This document shows, piece after piece, positions 18,650 through 26,973 of a stretch of 56,946 nt of DNA. The translations under genes and the position numbers were made by a program. The DNA comes from Bacteroidales bacterium (GTDB lineage Bacteria > Bacteroidota > Bacteroidia > Bacteroidales > UBA4417), in NCBI GenBank assembly GCA_030654075.1, contig JAURYB010000005.1, positions 72,732 to 129,677 on the forward strand. The letters run 5' to 3'. A model generated the notes under the pieces. The model did no database searches and was not told the DNA's origin. It saw nothing but the letters and a program-made list of their open reading frames with translations. Each line of letters opens with the position of its first letter. Within the stretch, counting starts at the first letter, position 1.

Positions 18650-19738
18650 TTAAACCAATAGTAAGCTTCGGATCTTTGAAATCAAATCAGTAGTAGCCTG
18701 GCAGAATTGCTTCAGGGTAACCACTGTTGCCGGGAAGCTGTCAAAGTCTTCGATGGACATCCCGTTTTCATCGTAAGCGTGTCTGAAAAGTTTAAATTTC
18801 TTTTCCAATTCGGCAATGATTTTTGGATCAACAGGAATATCCATGTAGTTTATTATAGGAACGTCAGAACCATTGTACCTTTGCTGCCATTTGTACGGTG
18901 GCGAAATCACCACATCGCCGCCAATGAATTGCGACCAGTGTAAATGATTCCTGAAAGCCGCACTTAACAAGCGTAACCGATATCCTCGTTCGTTGTAAAT
19001 CCGGTAAGCTTTCTTCATCGCGGCAACTCCCGCCCAGTCCATAATTTCAGGATTGGCAATAATGTTTTCCTTATCTGCTGCAGTCTTTAGGGCGTCATCG
19101 AGTCGTCCAACCATCAGAGTACAAACCGGCCCCATGGTGCTAATGTCTTTTCCTTCTTTTTCGCGCCGGCGTAGCCCACGTTCAACAGCTTCGGCTACGG
19201 CAATGGCCTGAGGAACCGTGAAACTCACTGTCGCATTAATACTTACACCCCGATAGGTAACTTCTTCCATCGCTTCAATTCCCGCTTTTGTTGCAGGTAT
19301 CTTTACAATAATATTTGGTGCCAGTTCGCTGAAATGCATAGCTTGCTCAACTATTTTTTGTGCGTTTCGGTATAATCTGGGATCAGTTTGAATCGAAAGC
19401 CGTCCATTTTTACCGTTTTCCTTTACAAAAATTGGTTCCAAAAGAGAGGCAGCTTTCATCGACATTTCTTCGATGAGTAGCCAGGCAAGTTCATCTTCTG
19501 TTGCGTAAGGATGATCAGCAATTAGCTTTTGTATGCTTTCTTTCCATACCTCCCATTCTTTATTCAGGACTTCGAGTACGATTACCGGATTGCAGGTTGC
19601 TCCAACTGCTCCGTCAGCAATTGAACTACTTAACTCAGCAACTGAGCAGGAATCGTTCCATAGTGCAGTTGGTGTTGTTTGTGATATCTGATACAACTTG
19701 CTTTTGTAAGTTTTGTTGGATGTTGATGCTGTTTCCAT
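18650..19738 (-). CDS. Transaldolase-family protein in the inositol operon
   Basis: Class I Schiff-base (alpha/beta)8 enzyme, 362 aa. Known transaldolases move a dihydroxyacetone unit between sugar phosphates. Visible residues are Asp29 (LWNDSC), Asn50 (GATCNPVIV), the Schiff-base Lys146 (NIIVKIPATKAG), Asn168 and Thr170 (VSINATVSFT), and two Arg residues that match the acceptor-phosphate binders, Arg212 (VGRLDD) and Arg263 (AAFRNH). Two differences stand out: the usual DTEA segment reads YRNAQ, so the general-acid Glu appears replaced, and a Met (209) stands where TalB has Phe178. At 362 aa it is longer than the short (about 220 aa) and TalB (317 aa) types and resembles the long actinobacterial type. 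Its place 11 bp before iolB, with no iolC or iolJ, suggests it splits 2-deoxy-5-keto-gluconate (inference). The alternative is an ordinary pentose-phosphate enzyme. Confidence 0.85.
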   Translation of the reverse strand: METASTSNKTYKSKLYQISQTTPTALWNDSCSVAELSSSIADGAVGATCNPVIVLEVLNKEWEVWKESIQKLIADHPYATEDELAWLLIEEMSMKAASLLEPIFVKENGKNGRLSIQTDPRLYRNAQKIVEQAMHFSELAPNIIVKIPATKAGIEAMEEVTYRGVSINATVSFTVPQAIAVAEAVERGLRRREKEGKDISTMGPVCTLMVGRLDDALKTAADKENIIANPEIMDWAGVAAMKKAYRIYNERGYRLRLLSAAFRNHLHWSQFIGGDVVISPPYKWQQRYNGSDVPIINYMDIPVDPKIIAELEKKFKLFRHAYDENGMSIEDFDSFPATVVTLKQFCQATTDLISKIRSLLLV

Positions 19739-19818
19739 ATTTTTACTTTGAATTTGTATCGATTACGATTTTAAAAGCTTCTACTACTAATTTAGTGGGT
19801 AAATTTGTTTTGTCGAAA

Positions 19819-19957
19819 GTCAGAAGACAGGAGCCGGAAGCTACCTAAAAACCAAATTTATTCTTACAGATTTCAGATATGATGAAGATTACCTTTATAT
19901 GACCTCGTTCTGTTAAAGGAAGCAATATCTTTATATGAGAGACTTCGGTCTTCTGAC
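19819..19957. repeat. Inverted-repeat element between transaldolase and symporter genes
   Basis: A perfect 10-bp inverted repeat, GTCAGAAGAC at 19819-19828 and GTCTTCTGAC at 19948-19957, brackets about 120 bp. The flanks add further GAAGAC / GTCTTC and GGAAG / CTTCC words up to about 19975. The same word type (GTCTTCCGACTTCC) recurs at 54793-54806. It looks like a small non-coding interspersed palindromic element inserted in the 292-bp gap; it may form a hairpin in the operon transcript. Confidence 0.6.
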
Positions 19958-20030
19958 TTCCGTCTTCTGGCCTCTAAAAAGTTAAATTCCATTCGAAGCA
20001 GAACCATTTAAATTAATTCCATACGATGCG

Positions 20031-21842
20031 TTACCAGAAAAATCCATAGAGAACTGCCAAAATTCCACAAATACCGATAGCGGCAATGTTGAATATGTTT
20101 GTTGTTTTAAACATTCCATGCTCAAGGATCAGCCCTTTTTCATCCATCGTAGAATTCGTATTGTTTAGAACTAAAATGAGTCCGATCAAGATAAATCCGA
20201 CAACCAAAACATATATTGCTTCAATGGCAAGTTTATGCATCGGCACAACCAAAAACGCTACAACCAAACCCACTAAAGCAGAAACAATTATCATTCTCCA
20301 TCCAAGTTTAATCGCTTTGTTCCTGAATTGACTATCTGCAAGCGGGTTTATGACACGGTGTGATTTGTCCAGTAAACTTATTCCAATCATCACAACCGTC
20401 AGGATAATGAAAACATAACCTATTCGCAGGATAAATGGAAGTTCAGGGGTAATAACCCGGAGGAGAATTCCCAGCGGAATAGTAAGCAGCGCCACCCAAA
20501 TTGCCGCATTTGCGCTAGCCTTCCGCCAGAATAATCCGCAGAAGAAGATCAGGAACTCACCCGGATAGATATATCCGGTGTATTCCTGAATATATTGGTA
20601 GGCCTGATCCAACGACCGCAACTGAGGGGCTACACAGGTAGCAATAATAAGTGCGATTGTTGCAACTATCCGGCCAACAATAACCAACTTCCTGTCTTCA
20701 GTAGCTTTATAAAAATGCGCTTTGTAAATGTCCATTGTAAAAACAGTGGAAACGCTGTTGACAATGGAGCTGAGTGCAGAAACTGCTGCTGCTGCAATGG
20801 CCGAAAACGCAAGTCCTTTGATTCCGATCGGCACAATATTGCTTAGTAACCACGGATAAGCTTCGTCGGATTTATTCAGGTCAGCACCTAAAGCGAATGC
20901 GGCAATACCAGGTACTACAACCAACAACGGAATTAAAAGCTTGAGATAACCTGCAAATACAACTCCATACTGCGCCTCTTTCAGACTTTTGCCGGCCAAA
21001 CCACGTTGAATGATGAATTGGTTAAATCCCCAGAATCCGAAATTAGTCAACCACATGGAACCAAGGATAACCCCCAGGCCGGGAAGATCCAGAAATGCAT
21101 CCTTTTGGCCACCAGCACCGTCAGGAACCAGAATAGTTCCTTTTTCGATAATCATGTGGAATTTCTCCGGAGCCCTGTGAATCAATTCGGCAAAACCACT
21201 TATAAAGCCATGACCATCGCCCAAAGCGCTTACTGCAAGAAAAGTTGTGACCAATCCGCCAAATACCAAAACAATAACATTGATTACATCGGTCCAGGCA
21301 ATGGCTTTCATTCCGCCCCATAACGAGTAAATTGCTGAAAAGAACGAGAAGGCAATTATGCCATAAATCAGCGGAACGCCAATGATCCGTTCCATTGCCA
21401 AGGCTCCAAGGTAGAGCACGGCAGTCATGTTTACGAATATATAAACCAACACCCAGAAAACAGCCATAACGGTACTCACTCTTTTATCGTAGCGTGAAGC
21501 CAAAAACTGGGGCATCGTATAAATTCCCTTTTTAATAAAAACCGGAAGGAAATATTTGGCCACAAAAATCAGCACAATGGCGGCTATCCATTCGTAAGCG
21601 GCTATTGCCAATCCAACTGCATACCCAGAGCCCGACATGGCAATGAAGTGTTCAGCCGAAATATTGGCGGCAAGAAGCGCTGTACCTATGGCCCACCAGG
21701 GTAATGATCGTCCGGCCAGAAAATAGTCGGATGTGGTTTTTTGAACTCCTTTCTTTGATCTGGAAACCCACAAGCCAGTGAAAACAATGATTGAAGCGTA
21801 TCCTATGAAAACAATCCAATCGATTGATGCAAATTCTTTCAT
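20031..21842 (-). CDS. Sodium:solute symporter (SGLT-like), probable myo-inositol importer
   Basis: Inner-membrane Na+-coupled transporter of the SSS family, 603 aa with about 14 hydrophobic segments. Family features are the N-terminal DWIVFIGYASIIVFTGLWVS, DYFLAGRSLPWWAIGTALLAANISAEHF (the Na+-binding TM1 region typical of the SGLT subgroup), YSLWGGMKAIAWTDVINVIV, FWGFNQFIIQRGLAGKS and SALSSIVNSVSTVFTMDIY. The SGLT group includes Na+/myo-inositol and Na+/hexose carriers. As first gene of the inositol operon, divergent from an AraC-type regulator, the best substrate guess is myo-inositol. Confidence 0.9.
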   Translation of the reverse strand: MKEFASIDWIVFIGYASIIVFTGLWVSRSKKGVQKTTSDYFLAGRSLPWWAIGTALLAANISAEHFIAMSGSGYAVGLAIAAYEWIAAIVLIFVAKYFLPVFIKKGIYTMPQFLASRYDKRVSTVMAVFWVLVYIFVNMTAVLYLGALAMERIIGVPLIYGIIAFSFFSAIYSLWGGMKAIAWTDVINVIVLVFGGLVTTFLAVSALGDGHGFISGFAELIHRAPEKFHMIIEKGTILVPDGAGGQKDAFLDLPGLGVILGSMWLTNFGFWGFNQFIIQRGLAGKSLKEAQYGVVFAGYLKLLIPLLVVVPGIAAFALGADLNKSDEAYPWLLSNIVPIGIKGLAFSAIAAAAVSALSSIVNSVSTVFTMDIYKAHFYKATEDRKLVIVGRIVATIALIIATCVAPQLRSLDQAYQYIQEYTGYIYPGEFLIFFCGLFWRKASANAAIWVALLTIPLGILLRVITPELPFILRIGYVFIILTVVMIGISLLDKSHRVINPLADSQFRNKAIKLGWRMIIVSALVGLVVAFLVVPMHKLAIEAIYVLVVGFILIGLILVLNNTNSTMDEKGLILEHGMFKTTNIFNIAAIGICGILAVLYGFFW

Positions 21843-21928
21843 TATAATTAGCTGGATTTAATTGCGTTTATTCACTCTAAAATTAGACAGGATTATAATT
21901 CTAAGATTTTGCATTTTTAGCCAGTTAT

Positions 21929-21984
21929 AATGCTATATTAGCATTTTCATCTTTAATTCAGTCATAATTGCTAATAATGCTAAT
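21929..21984. promoter_or_regulatory. Probable operator sites between symporter and AraC genes
   Basis: The 145-bp divergent intergenic region holds a palindrome AATGCTA-TAT-TAGCATT (21929-21945) and two adjacent direct copies, ATTGCTAAT (21967-21975) and AATGCTAAT (21976-21984), the last only 3 bp before the AraC-type start codon. All share the core TGCTA. The arrangement suits autoregulation and control of the inositol operon by the adjacent regulator (inference). Confidence 0.5.
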
Positions 21985-21987
21985 TTT

Positions 21988-22872
21988 ATGAAGCCATTTT
22001 ATCAGAAACTGGCTGCCTCTCCCAGCGAATCAGTCATTTTTATGGATGAAGAAAAGCCGCACTTCTCAGTGCCCTGGCATTTTCATCCTGAAATTGAGAT
22101 TTTGTATGTTGTAAAAAGCTCAGGAACAAGTTACATTGGTGACAGTATCCATCGTTTTACCGAAGGTGAGATTTCCATTATCGGTGAAAATGTACCGCAC
22201 TGGTGGAAGAGTGATTCAAAATATTATGACGGAATCGACACAACCGGTATTAAAGCACTGATCATTCAATTCAAAAAAGAGATATTCGATCGAAGTTTCA
22301 TCAATTTGCCCGAAATGCAAACCATTAATGAATTACTTGAGCGATCGCAACGGGGCATTCAATTTACATGCAAAAGCAGAAAGCTATTAGGGCAGCAAAT
22401 GCTAAAAATCTTCAGTGAAAACGGCATTCGCCAGATAACCGAACTGATGATTTTGCTCGACATGATGGCCAACACCAACGAATTTAAATATCATGCCAGT
22501 TTAGGGTATTCTAGAACAATCAACACCTTCGATTTTTACCGGTTTAATAAAATTCATGAGCATATCATTTTAAACTTTACTAAACTAATAAAACTGGAGG
22601 AAGTAGCCAATACTTCCAATATGAGTCCTACCGCATTTTGCCGTTACTTTAAAAAACATACGGGCAAAACGTTTTTTTCTTTCCTGAATGAAATCAGAAT
22701 TGGCCATGCCTGTAAATTAATGGTTGAAGGGAATATGTCCATTTCAAGGGCCAGCATGGAAAGTGGATTTAACAATTTGTCTCATTTCAACAACCATTTT
22801 AAGCGTGTGATGAATTTAACTCCGTCAGAGTATTTGTCAGCTTACAGGAGTGGGAATTACAAGGATATTTAA
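21988..22872 (+). CDS. AraC-family transcriptional regulator (cupin sensor)
   Basis: Cytoplasmic regulator, 294 aa, transcribed away from the inositol operon. The N-terminal cupin-like sensor (about 10-120) shows VPWHFHPEIEILYVVKSSGTS and GEISIIGENVPHWW. The C-terminal AraC DNA-binding domain (about 190-290) has two HTH units (LEEVANTSNMSPTAFCRYFK and ISRASMESGFNNLSHFNNHF) followed by NLTPSEYLSAYR. It is the obvious candidate to activate the symporter/iol operon in response to inositol or an intermediate, in place of the DeoR-type IolR or RpiR-type IolR of other bacteria. TGCTA-core repeats lie just upstream. Confidence 0.9.
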   Translation: MKPFYQKLAASPSESVIFMDEEKPHFSVPWHFHPEIEILYVVKSSGTSYIGDSIHRFTEGEISIIGENVPHWWKSDSKYYDGIDTTGIKALIIQFKKEIFDRSFINLPEMQTINELLERSQRGIQFTCKSRKLLGQQMLKIFSENGIRQITELMILLDMMANTNEFKYHASLGYSRTINTFDFYRFNKIHEHIILNFTKLIKLEEVANTSNMSPTAFCRYFKKHTGKTFFSFLNEIRIGHACKLMVEGNMSISRASMESGFNNLSHFNNHFKRVMNLTPSEYLSAYRSGNYKDI

Positions 22873-23033
22873 CCTCTTTGTTCCATGTGTTTATTTTTTG
22901 ATTTTTTACGGGTCAGATGGAAGTCGCCATCCGCCTTAGACGTATTGCTTTGTGAGACAATTTAGGGTCATGGCTCGTTACATGAGGCAGAGAAAGGGCT
23001 TCTATAATTTATAATAAATTGACAGATGAACAA

Positions 23034-24275
23034 TCATGTTTTATCCTTAAAAGTCTTGTTTGTAATCAGCGGTTTTGCCCAGATTCCAATGCTGAAGATG
23101 TATCCCAAAGTGGCAAAAAGCAACAGCATTGAGAATCTCAGACCTATAAACTCACCAATTCCGCCGATAAGTAAAGGAACCACAGCACCTCCTAAAATGG
23201 CAGTACATAATATTCCCGAAAAGGTTCCGTGGTGTGCCGGAACTGAATTCAGCGCAAGCGAAAAAATAACCGACCACATTACCGAAAGGAAGAACCCGGT
23301 AATGGGGAAAGCATAAATGGAAACAGAAGCCGGTCCAAACAAGGCAAGAGAAAGTGTGATAATAGCCCCGGTTGTAAATGCTATCAGAACTTTACGGCTG
23401 TCAATAAGTTTGAGTAACAGCAATCCAAGCAGGCAGCCAACAGTAAGCAATCCCCAGAAATATGAAATAACGTCGGCTCCTGTTGTAGCCGGATCAACAC
23501 CATGATAGGTTTGCAGAAATTTAGATGTCCAGTTGGCAATTCCCTGCTCGGTTCCAACGTAAGCGAATATCCCGAAAAAGAATAAAATCACCTGTTTGTT
23601 ATGAAGTAGTTCACTGAAAGCCAGGCCAGTCTCAATCTTTTCATCTGCCTGTAATTCCACTTTTGGGAACTTCACTATCCGGATTACTACAATTATTGCC
23701 AGTACTACCAAGGCAAAAACCCAGTAGAGCGAAGCCCATTCGAGGTTAGCAGGAACAATTGGATTGAGTAACCGGATAAATAACGAAGTGTTGCCGCTGT
23801 GAACATTGTGCACAAGATAACTATACAGCTGCGGGCTTAGAAACGAAGCCAAACCAAATACCAGTTGCGCCAGAACAGAATAAAAAGCAAAGTTTTCGCC
23901 GCCCCCCGAATGACGTAATAGCGGATTAATGGCTACCTGTAACATCGCCATGCCTATTCCTATTATAAAAAGGGATGGAAGTGCAACCGAGAACCTGGGA
24001 AAGAGTGCAAACAAAAGTGCTCCAACAAAAGCCAGTGCGAAGGCTGATAACATCACCGTTTTCTCCGAATATTTTTCAATCAGCAAACCTGCCGGCACCG
24101 ACATAATTCCGTATGCAATAAAAAATGAAAAAGGCAAAAAGCCGGCTAAACCTATTCCAAGGCTAAAGCTCCTGATAATATCAGGAATGATTGGCCCTAA
24201 AATATTGGTGAGAAAAGAGATTACAAAGAAAATGAGCATGATAAGCATGATCATTATAGGGCTTTTTGTCTTCAT
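23034..24275 (-). CDS. MFS sugar permease (FHS/FucP-like)
   Basis: Major facilitator superfamily permease, 413 aa with about 12 hydrophobic segments. PIIPDIIRSFSLGIGLAGFLPFSFFIAYGIMSVPAGLLIEKYSEK covers TM1-TM2 and the first MFS loop, and GIGMAMLQVAINPLLRHSGG matches the FucP/glucose-galactose transporter group. It is the last gene of the large glycan locus and follows the ROK kinase after a 287-bp gap that carries its own palindromic operator-like site, so it may have its own promoter. It probably imports a monosaccharide from that locus. It is not a close copy of the MFS gene at 4591. Confidence 0.88.
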   Translation of the reverse strand: MKTKSPIMIMLIMLIFFVISFLTNILGPIIPDIIRSFSLGIGLAGFLPFSFFIAYGIMSVPAGLLIEKYSEKTVMLSAFALAFVGALLFALFPRFSVALPSLFIIGIGMAMLQVAINPLLRHSGGGENFAFYSVLAQLVFGLASFLSPQLYSYLVHNVHSGNTSLFIRLLNPIVPANLEWASLYWVFALVVLAIIVVIRIVKFPKVELQADEKIETGLAFSELLHNKQVILFFFGIFAYVGTEQGIANWTSKFLQTYHGVDPATTGADVISYFWGLLTVGCLLGLLLLKLIDSRKVLIAFTTGAIITLSLALFGPASVSIYAFPITGFFLSVMWSVIFSLALNSVPAHHGTFSGILCTAILGGAVVPLLIGGIGEFIGLRFSMLLLFATLGYIFSIGIWAKPLITNKTFKDKT

Positions 24276-24346
24276 GCTATTCCGTTGTTGGTGGTGTTTA
24301 GGTTAAAAAATTAGCGAAGTTGGGTTTTCGTGCCTTGCAACACGTT

Positions 24347-24366
24347 TGATTAGTTGTAACTAATCA
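24347..24366. promoter_or_regulatory. Palindromic operator-like site upstream of the MFS gene
   Basis: Nine-base arms TGATTAGTT and AACTAATCA flank a two-base centre, 72 bp before the MFS start codon. Related half sites (AACTAATTAGTT, then AATTAGTT) occur again at 24526-24547, near the end of the ROK gene. The pair looks like a duplicated repressor operator; the regulator is unknown. Confidence 0.5.
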
Positions 24367-24387
24367 GTCTGTTCAAAATGCTTTTTT

Positions 24388-24496
24388 GCCACAGATTACA
24401 CAGAATACACGGATAGAAAACTGCTAAAAGCATTTTTCTATTAATTTTGATTAAGAATGATGAATAATTGTCTGTGAAATCTGAGTAATCTGTGGC
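24388..24496. repeat. Interspersed palindromic repeat (CACAGATTAC type)
   Basis: A 12-bp inverted repeat GCCACAGATTAC (24388-24399) and GTAATCTGTGGC (24485-24496) encloses ACACGGATAG-like and TCTGTGAAATCTG words, so the whole about 109 bp can fold into a long imperfect hairpin. Elements with this wording are a familiar kind of non-coding dispersed repeat in Bacteroidota genomes. Confidence 0.65.
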
Positions 24497-24562
24497 ATAT
24501 ATCTGTTTTTCATTACTTTAGAAAAACTAATTAGTTGCAATTAGTTAGATGTAACGGATAAT

Positions 24563-25408
24563 TTATCTTACCAGGGCAGCTGCACCCAGAAGTGCGATAT
24601 TTTCAATCTGAGTTTTCATAATCTTCAGTTTGAGAATTGTTTCAGGAAACTGAAAATCGGCCATTGATATTTTCATTGACTTTTCGAAAAACGAATACGC
24701 TTTTGAAATGGAGCCTCCCAGTACAATTGCTTCCGGATCATAGGTGTACACGACAGCTTTTATTACATTTCCCAGATGAAATCCGTATTGCGTCCAAATA
24801 TCCAGGGCGGTTTTATTTCCTGCCATTGCTGTTTCATATGCTTTTAAAGCGGTAGTTGAATGCTCAGACTCAAAAAACGCACTGCTTGTATAGTATTCAA
24901 AGTTTTTATCGAGATAGGGCAAAGATCCTATTTCTCCCGCCCCGCAATTACTTCCATTATAGAGGGAATTATTAATTATTATTCCTGCACCAATGCCGGT
25001 GCCAAGTGCTAAAGCTACAAAGGAAGAAAATGATTTTGCTTCACCATAAAAATGTTCGGCAAGAGCAAAACAATTTACATCGTTATTGATAGTTACCGGA
25101 ATATTGAATTCTGCCTCCAGAATTTTTCGAAGTTCAACTTTTTTCCAGGAAGGGATATTTACTACATCGTAAACAATTCCATTCTCAACATCAACCACTG
25201 ATGGAACACCAATTCCTATCCCAATCACTTCAGGTGTAATTAATGGGGCGATTACAGATATGAGCTGCGAAATTGTTTTATGTTGCGATTCTTTTTCAAC
25301 CAGCAATGCCTGGTTTAAAGAAATAATCGCTCCATCGTTTATAACTCCTGCCCGGATATTTGTGCCTCCCAGATCGACTCCAATAATCATTTGTGTGCAA
25401 TTTGTCAT
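24563..25408 (-). CDS. ROK-family sugar kinase (glucokinase-like)
   Basis: Cytoplasmic ROK kinase, 281 aa, with GVDLGGTNIRAGV (about 10-22), GIGIGVPSVVDVENG, the catalytic-base segment INNDVNCFALAEHFYG (about 107-122), LALGTGIGAGIIIN and CGAGEIGSLPYL. The CxCG zinc cluster is absent, as in the ROK protein at 5773, and there is no HTH. It lies 70 bp after a metallophosphoesterase gene in the mannan-type locus, so a role in phosphorylating mannose, glucose or glucosamine released by that locus is likely. IolC-type kinases are PfkB-family, so this is not a true IolC, although it is the nearest kinase to the inositol operon. Confidence 0.87.
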   Translation of the reverse strand: MTNCTQMIIGVDLGGTNIRAGVINDGAIISLNQALLVEKESQHKTISQLISVIAPLITPEVIGIGIGVPSVVDVENGIVYDVVNIPSWKKVELRKILEAEFNIPVTINNDVNCFALAEHFYGEAKSFSSFVALALGTGIGAGIIINNSLYNGSNCGAGEIGSLPYLDKNFEYYTSSAFFESEHSTTALKAYETAMAGNKTALDIWTQYGFHLGNVIKAVVYTYDPEAIVLGGSISKAYSFFEKSMKISMADFQFPETILKLKIMKTQIENIALLGAAALVR

Positions 25409-25478
25409 TTGTATTTATATGAATTTAATTTTAAAAAGTTGCCTGTTCCATGAAAAGTAAAACTCTGCTCCTGAAATT

Positions 25479-26963
25479 TTATTCCTGATAATAAAGCAGT
25501 TTGTCGGGTACTATCATTTCAGGTATTTTTACGCTCGAAAAACCAAGCTCAAGCAATTCGCCCATACAATCTTCAAAATACAACAGTTTGATAGAGTGAA
25601 ACCCTTCATCAAGAGCAATGATACCATCTTCCCTTTTGCCACTGTGCGAGCCATCGTTATTTACCACTTCTTGCCCATCAATATACAGTTTAGACCCGTC
25701 ATCGGAATAGGTATAAAAACGGTAAATGCCTTTGGCAGGAATTTTTATAAGCCCTGAAAATTCAATTCCGAAATCATCAACAGATATTTTGGGCTTGAGC
25801 GAAATTCCAACCATAGTTCCTTGTTTTTGAGGTTTCATTGCTGAGAGCTCATCAACTGACGTTATTTTACCTTCAAAGTAGCTGTAGCGGATTCCTTGTT
25901 TCGGAGTACTGGCAGCAACTGCAGGTAAATAGTTAGCTTCGGTTTCAAAAGAAAAACCAAAAGGGTAATTGTATTGATAAAACACCCCTTTGCCCGTGCG
26001 GATCCAGGTATTAAATGCGCGTTCTCCTTCACGCAACTCCACTATTCGTGAACCCCTGTCGAAACTTCCGTAGGCATTACTGCCTGTAACCTGTCCATAA
26101 CCCATCGCAATTTCACTCACCTTCCCGATGTAATTGTTTTCGTGATCATGCCCGGAAAAAACACCCATCACGTCTTTCATTTCGATAAAAGAGGCAAGCA
26201 ACCCTGAATTTATATCCGACGATCCGTTACTTTCATTTTTTGTGCCAGTTGAATTTTTGGTTCCATATGCTTTTTCAATTTCGGGCAATGGAATGTGAAA
26301 GTAAGCTAATGCCGGCAACGGGTTTCCTGCATTATTTTTTGTGTAATCTGCACTTTTCGTTCTGTACCAACCGAGCTGATCAAATTTAATCCAGTCGTAA
26401 TTGCCAAGTTTTTTATCTTTCGGATATGCGTGTGAATCAAAGCAATAAATCAATGCGCTCGTGTTTGCAGAACTTGCTGACTGTATTGACAACACATAAT
26501 TGCCCACTCCTGAAATGTTTTTCGGCCCGGTTTCACCGATAAAACCTGGCATTGGTTCCAGCAATTTGAAAATTGCTTCACGGGTGAGTTCAGTCTCATC
26601 ATCGTGATTGCCCAATACCAGCGTCCAGGGAATACCGGTTTCCTTCAATATTTTTGAAATAGAAAGCCATCCTTTTTTTGCCGGATCGTAGGTTACAATA
26701 TCACCTGTAAGCAGGATCAAATCAGGCTTTTCAGTATCAACCACCATTTTAAAAGTTGCCTCGGTTTCTTTGCAATTAGGGGCGTTGTCGTCCCAATGCA
26801 CATCAGTGAACTGAGCAATTTTAAAGGTTTTGTCATTGTTAAACCGTAAAATGTGACCAGCCTTTTTTTGTGCCATAGTGCTCAGTGTAAAAACTGAGAA
26901 CAACAGAATCCAAATACTGTGTTTAAATAAATTATTTATCATTCGTTTCGTCATTTTTTTCAT
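25479..26963 (-). CDS. Secreted metallophosphoesterase with C-terminal PA14 domain
   Basis: The start chosen is the ATG at 26963, 10 bp after the upstream gene's stop. It gives a 494-aa protein with a basic N-terminus and a Sec signal ending at STMAQ; a longer frame would run back into the neighbouring gene. The calcineurin-like domain (about 35-320) has the metal motifs FTDVHWDD, LLTGDIV, LGNHDDE, YFHIPLP and FSGHDHEN. A PA14 domain fills about 370-490 (YSYFEGK, DDFGIEFSGLIKIPAKGIYRF, SDDGSKLYIDGQEVVNNDGSH, LLYFED). PA14 domains bind glycans in several adhesins and glycosidases. Its role is probably removal of a phosphate or phosphodiester group from a surface-bound glycan. It shares the PA14 module with the PHP and GH92 proteins of this operon. 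Confidence 0.88.
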   Translation of the reverse strand: MKKMTKRMINNLFKHSIWILLFSVFTLSTMAQKKAGHILRFNNDKTFKIAQFTDVHWDDNAPNCKETEATFKMVVDTEKPDLILLTGDIVTYDPAKKGWLSISKILKETGIPWTLVLGNHDDETELTREAIFKLLEPMPGFIGETGPKNISGVGNYVLSIQSASSANTSALIYCFDSHAYPKDKKLGNYDWIKFDQLGWYRTKSADYTKNNAGNPLPALAYFHIPLPEIEKAYGTKNSTGTKNESNGSSDINSGLLASFIEMKDVMGVFSGHDHENNYIGKVSEIAMGYGQVTGSNAYGSFDRGSRIVELREGERAFNTWIRTGKGVFYQYNYPFGFSFETEANYLPAVAASTPKQGIRYSYFEGKITSVDELSAMKPQKQGTMVGISLKPKISVDDFGIEFSGLIKIPAKGIYRFYTYSDDGSKLYIDGQEVVNNDGSHSGKREDGIIALDEGFHSIKLLYFEDCMGELLELGFSSVKIPEMIVPDKLLYYQE

Positions 26964-26973
26964 AAACAGCCTT

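Noticed and set aside
24563..25408. ROK kinase as the missing IolC
   Set aside because: IolC enzymes are PfkB-family kinases; this protein has ROK motifs and belongs to the glycan locus. A substitute role is possible but not supported.
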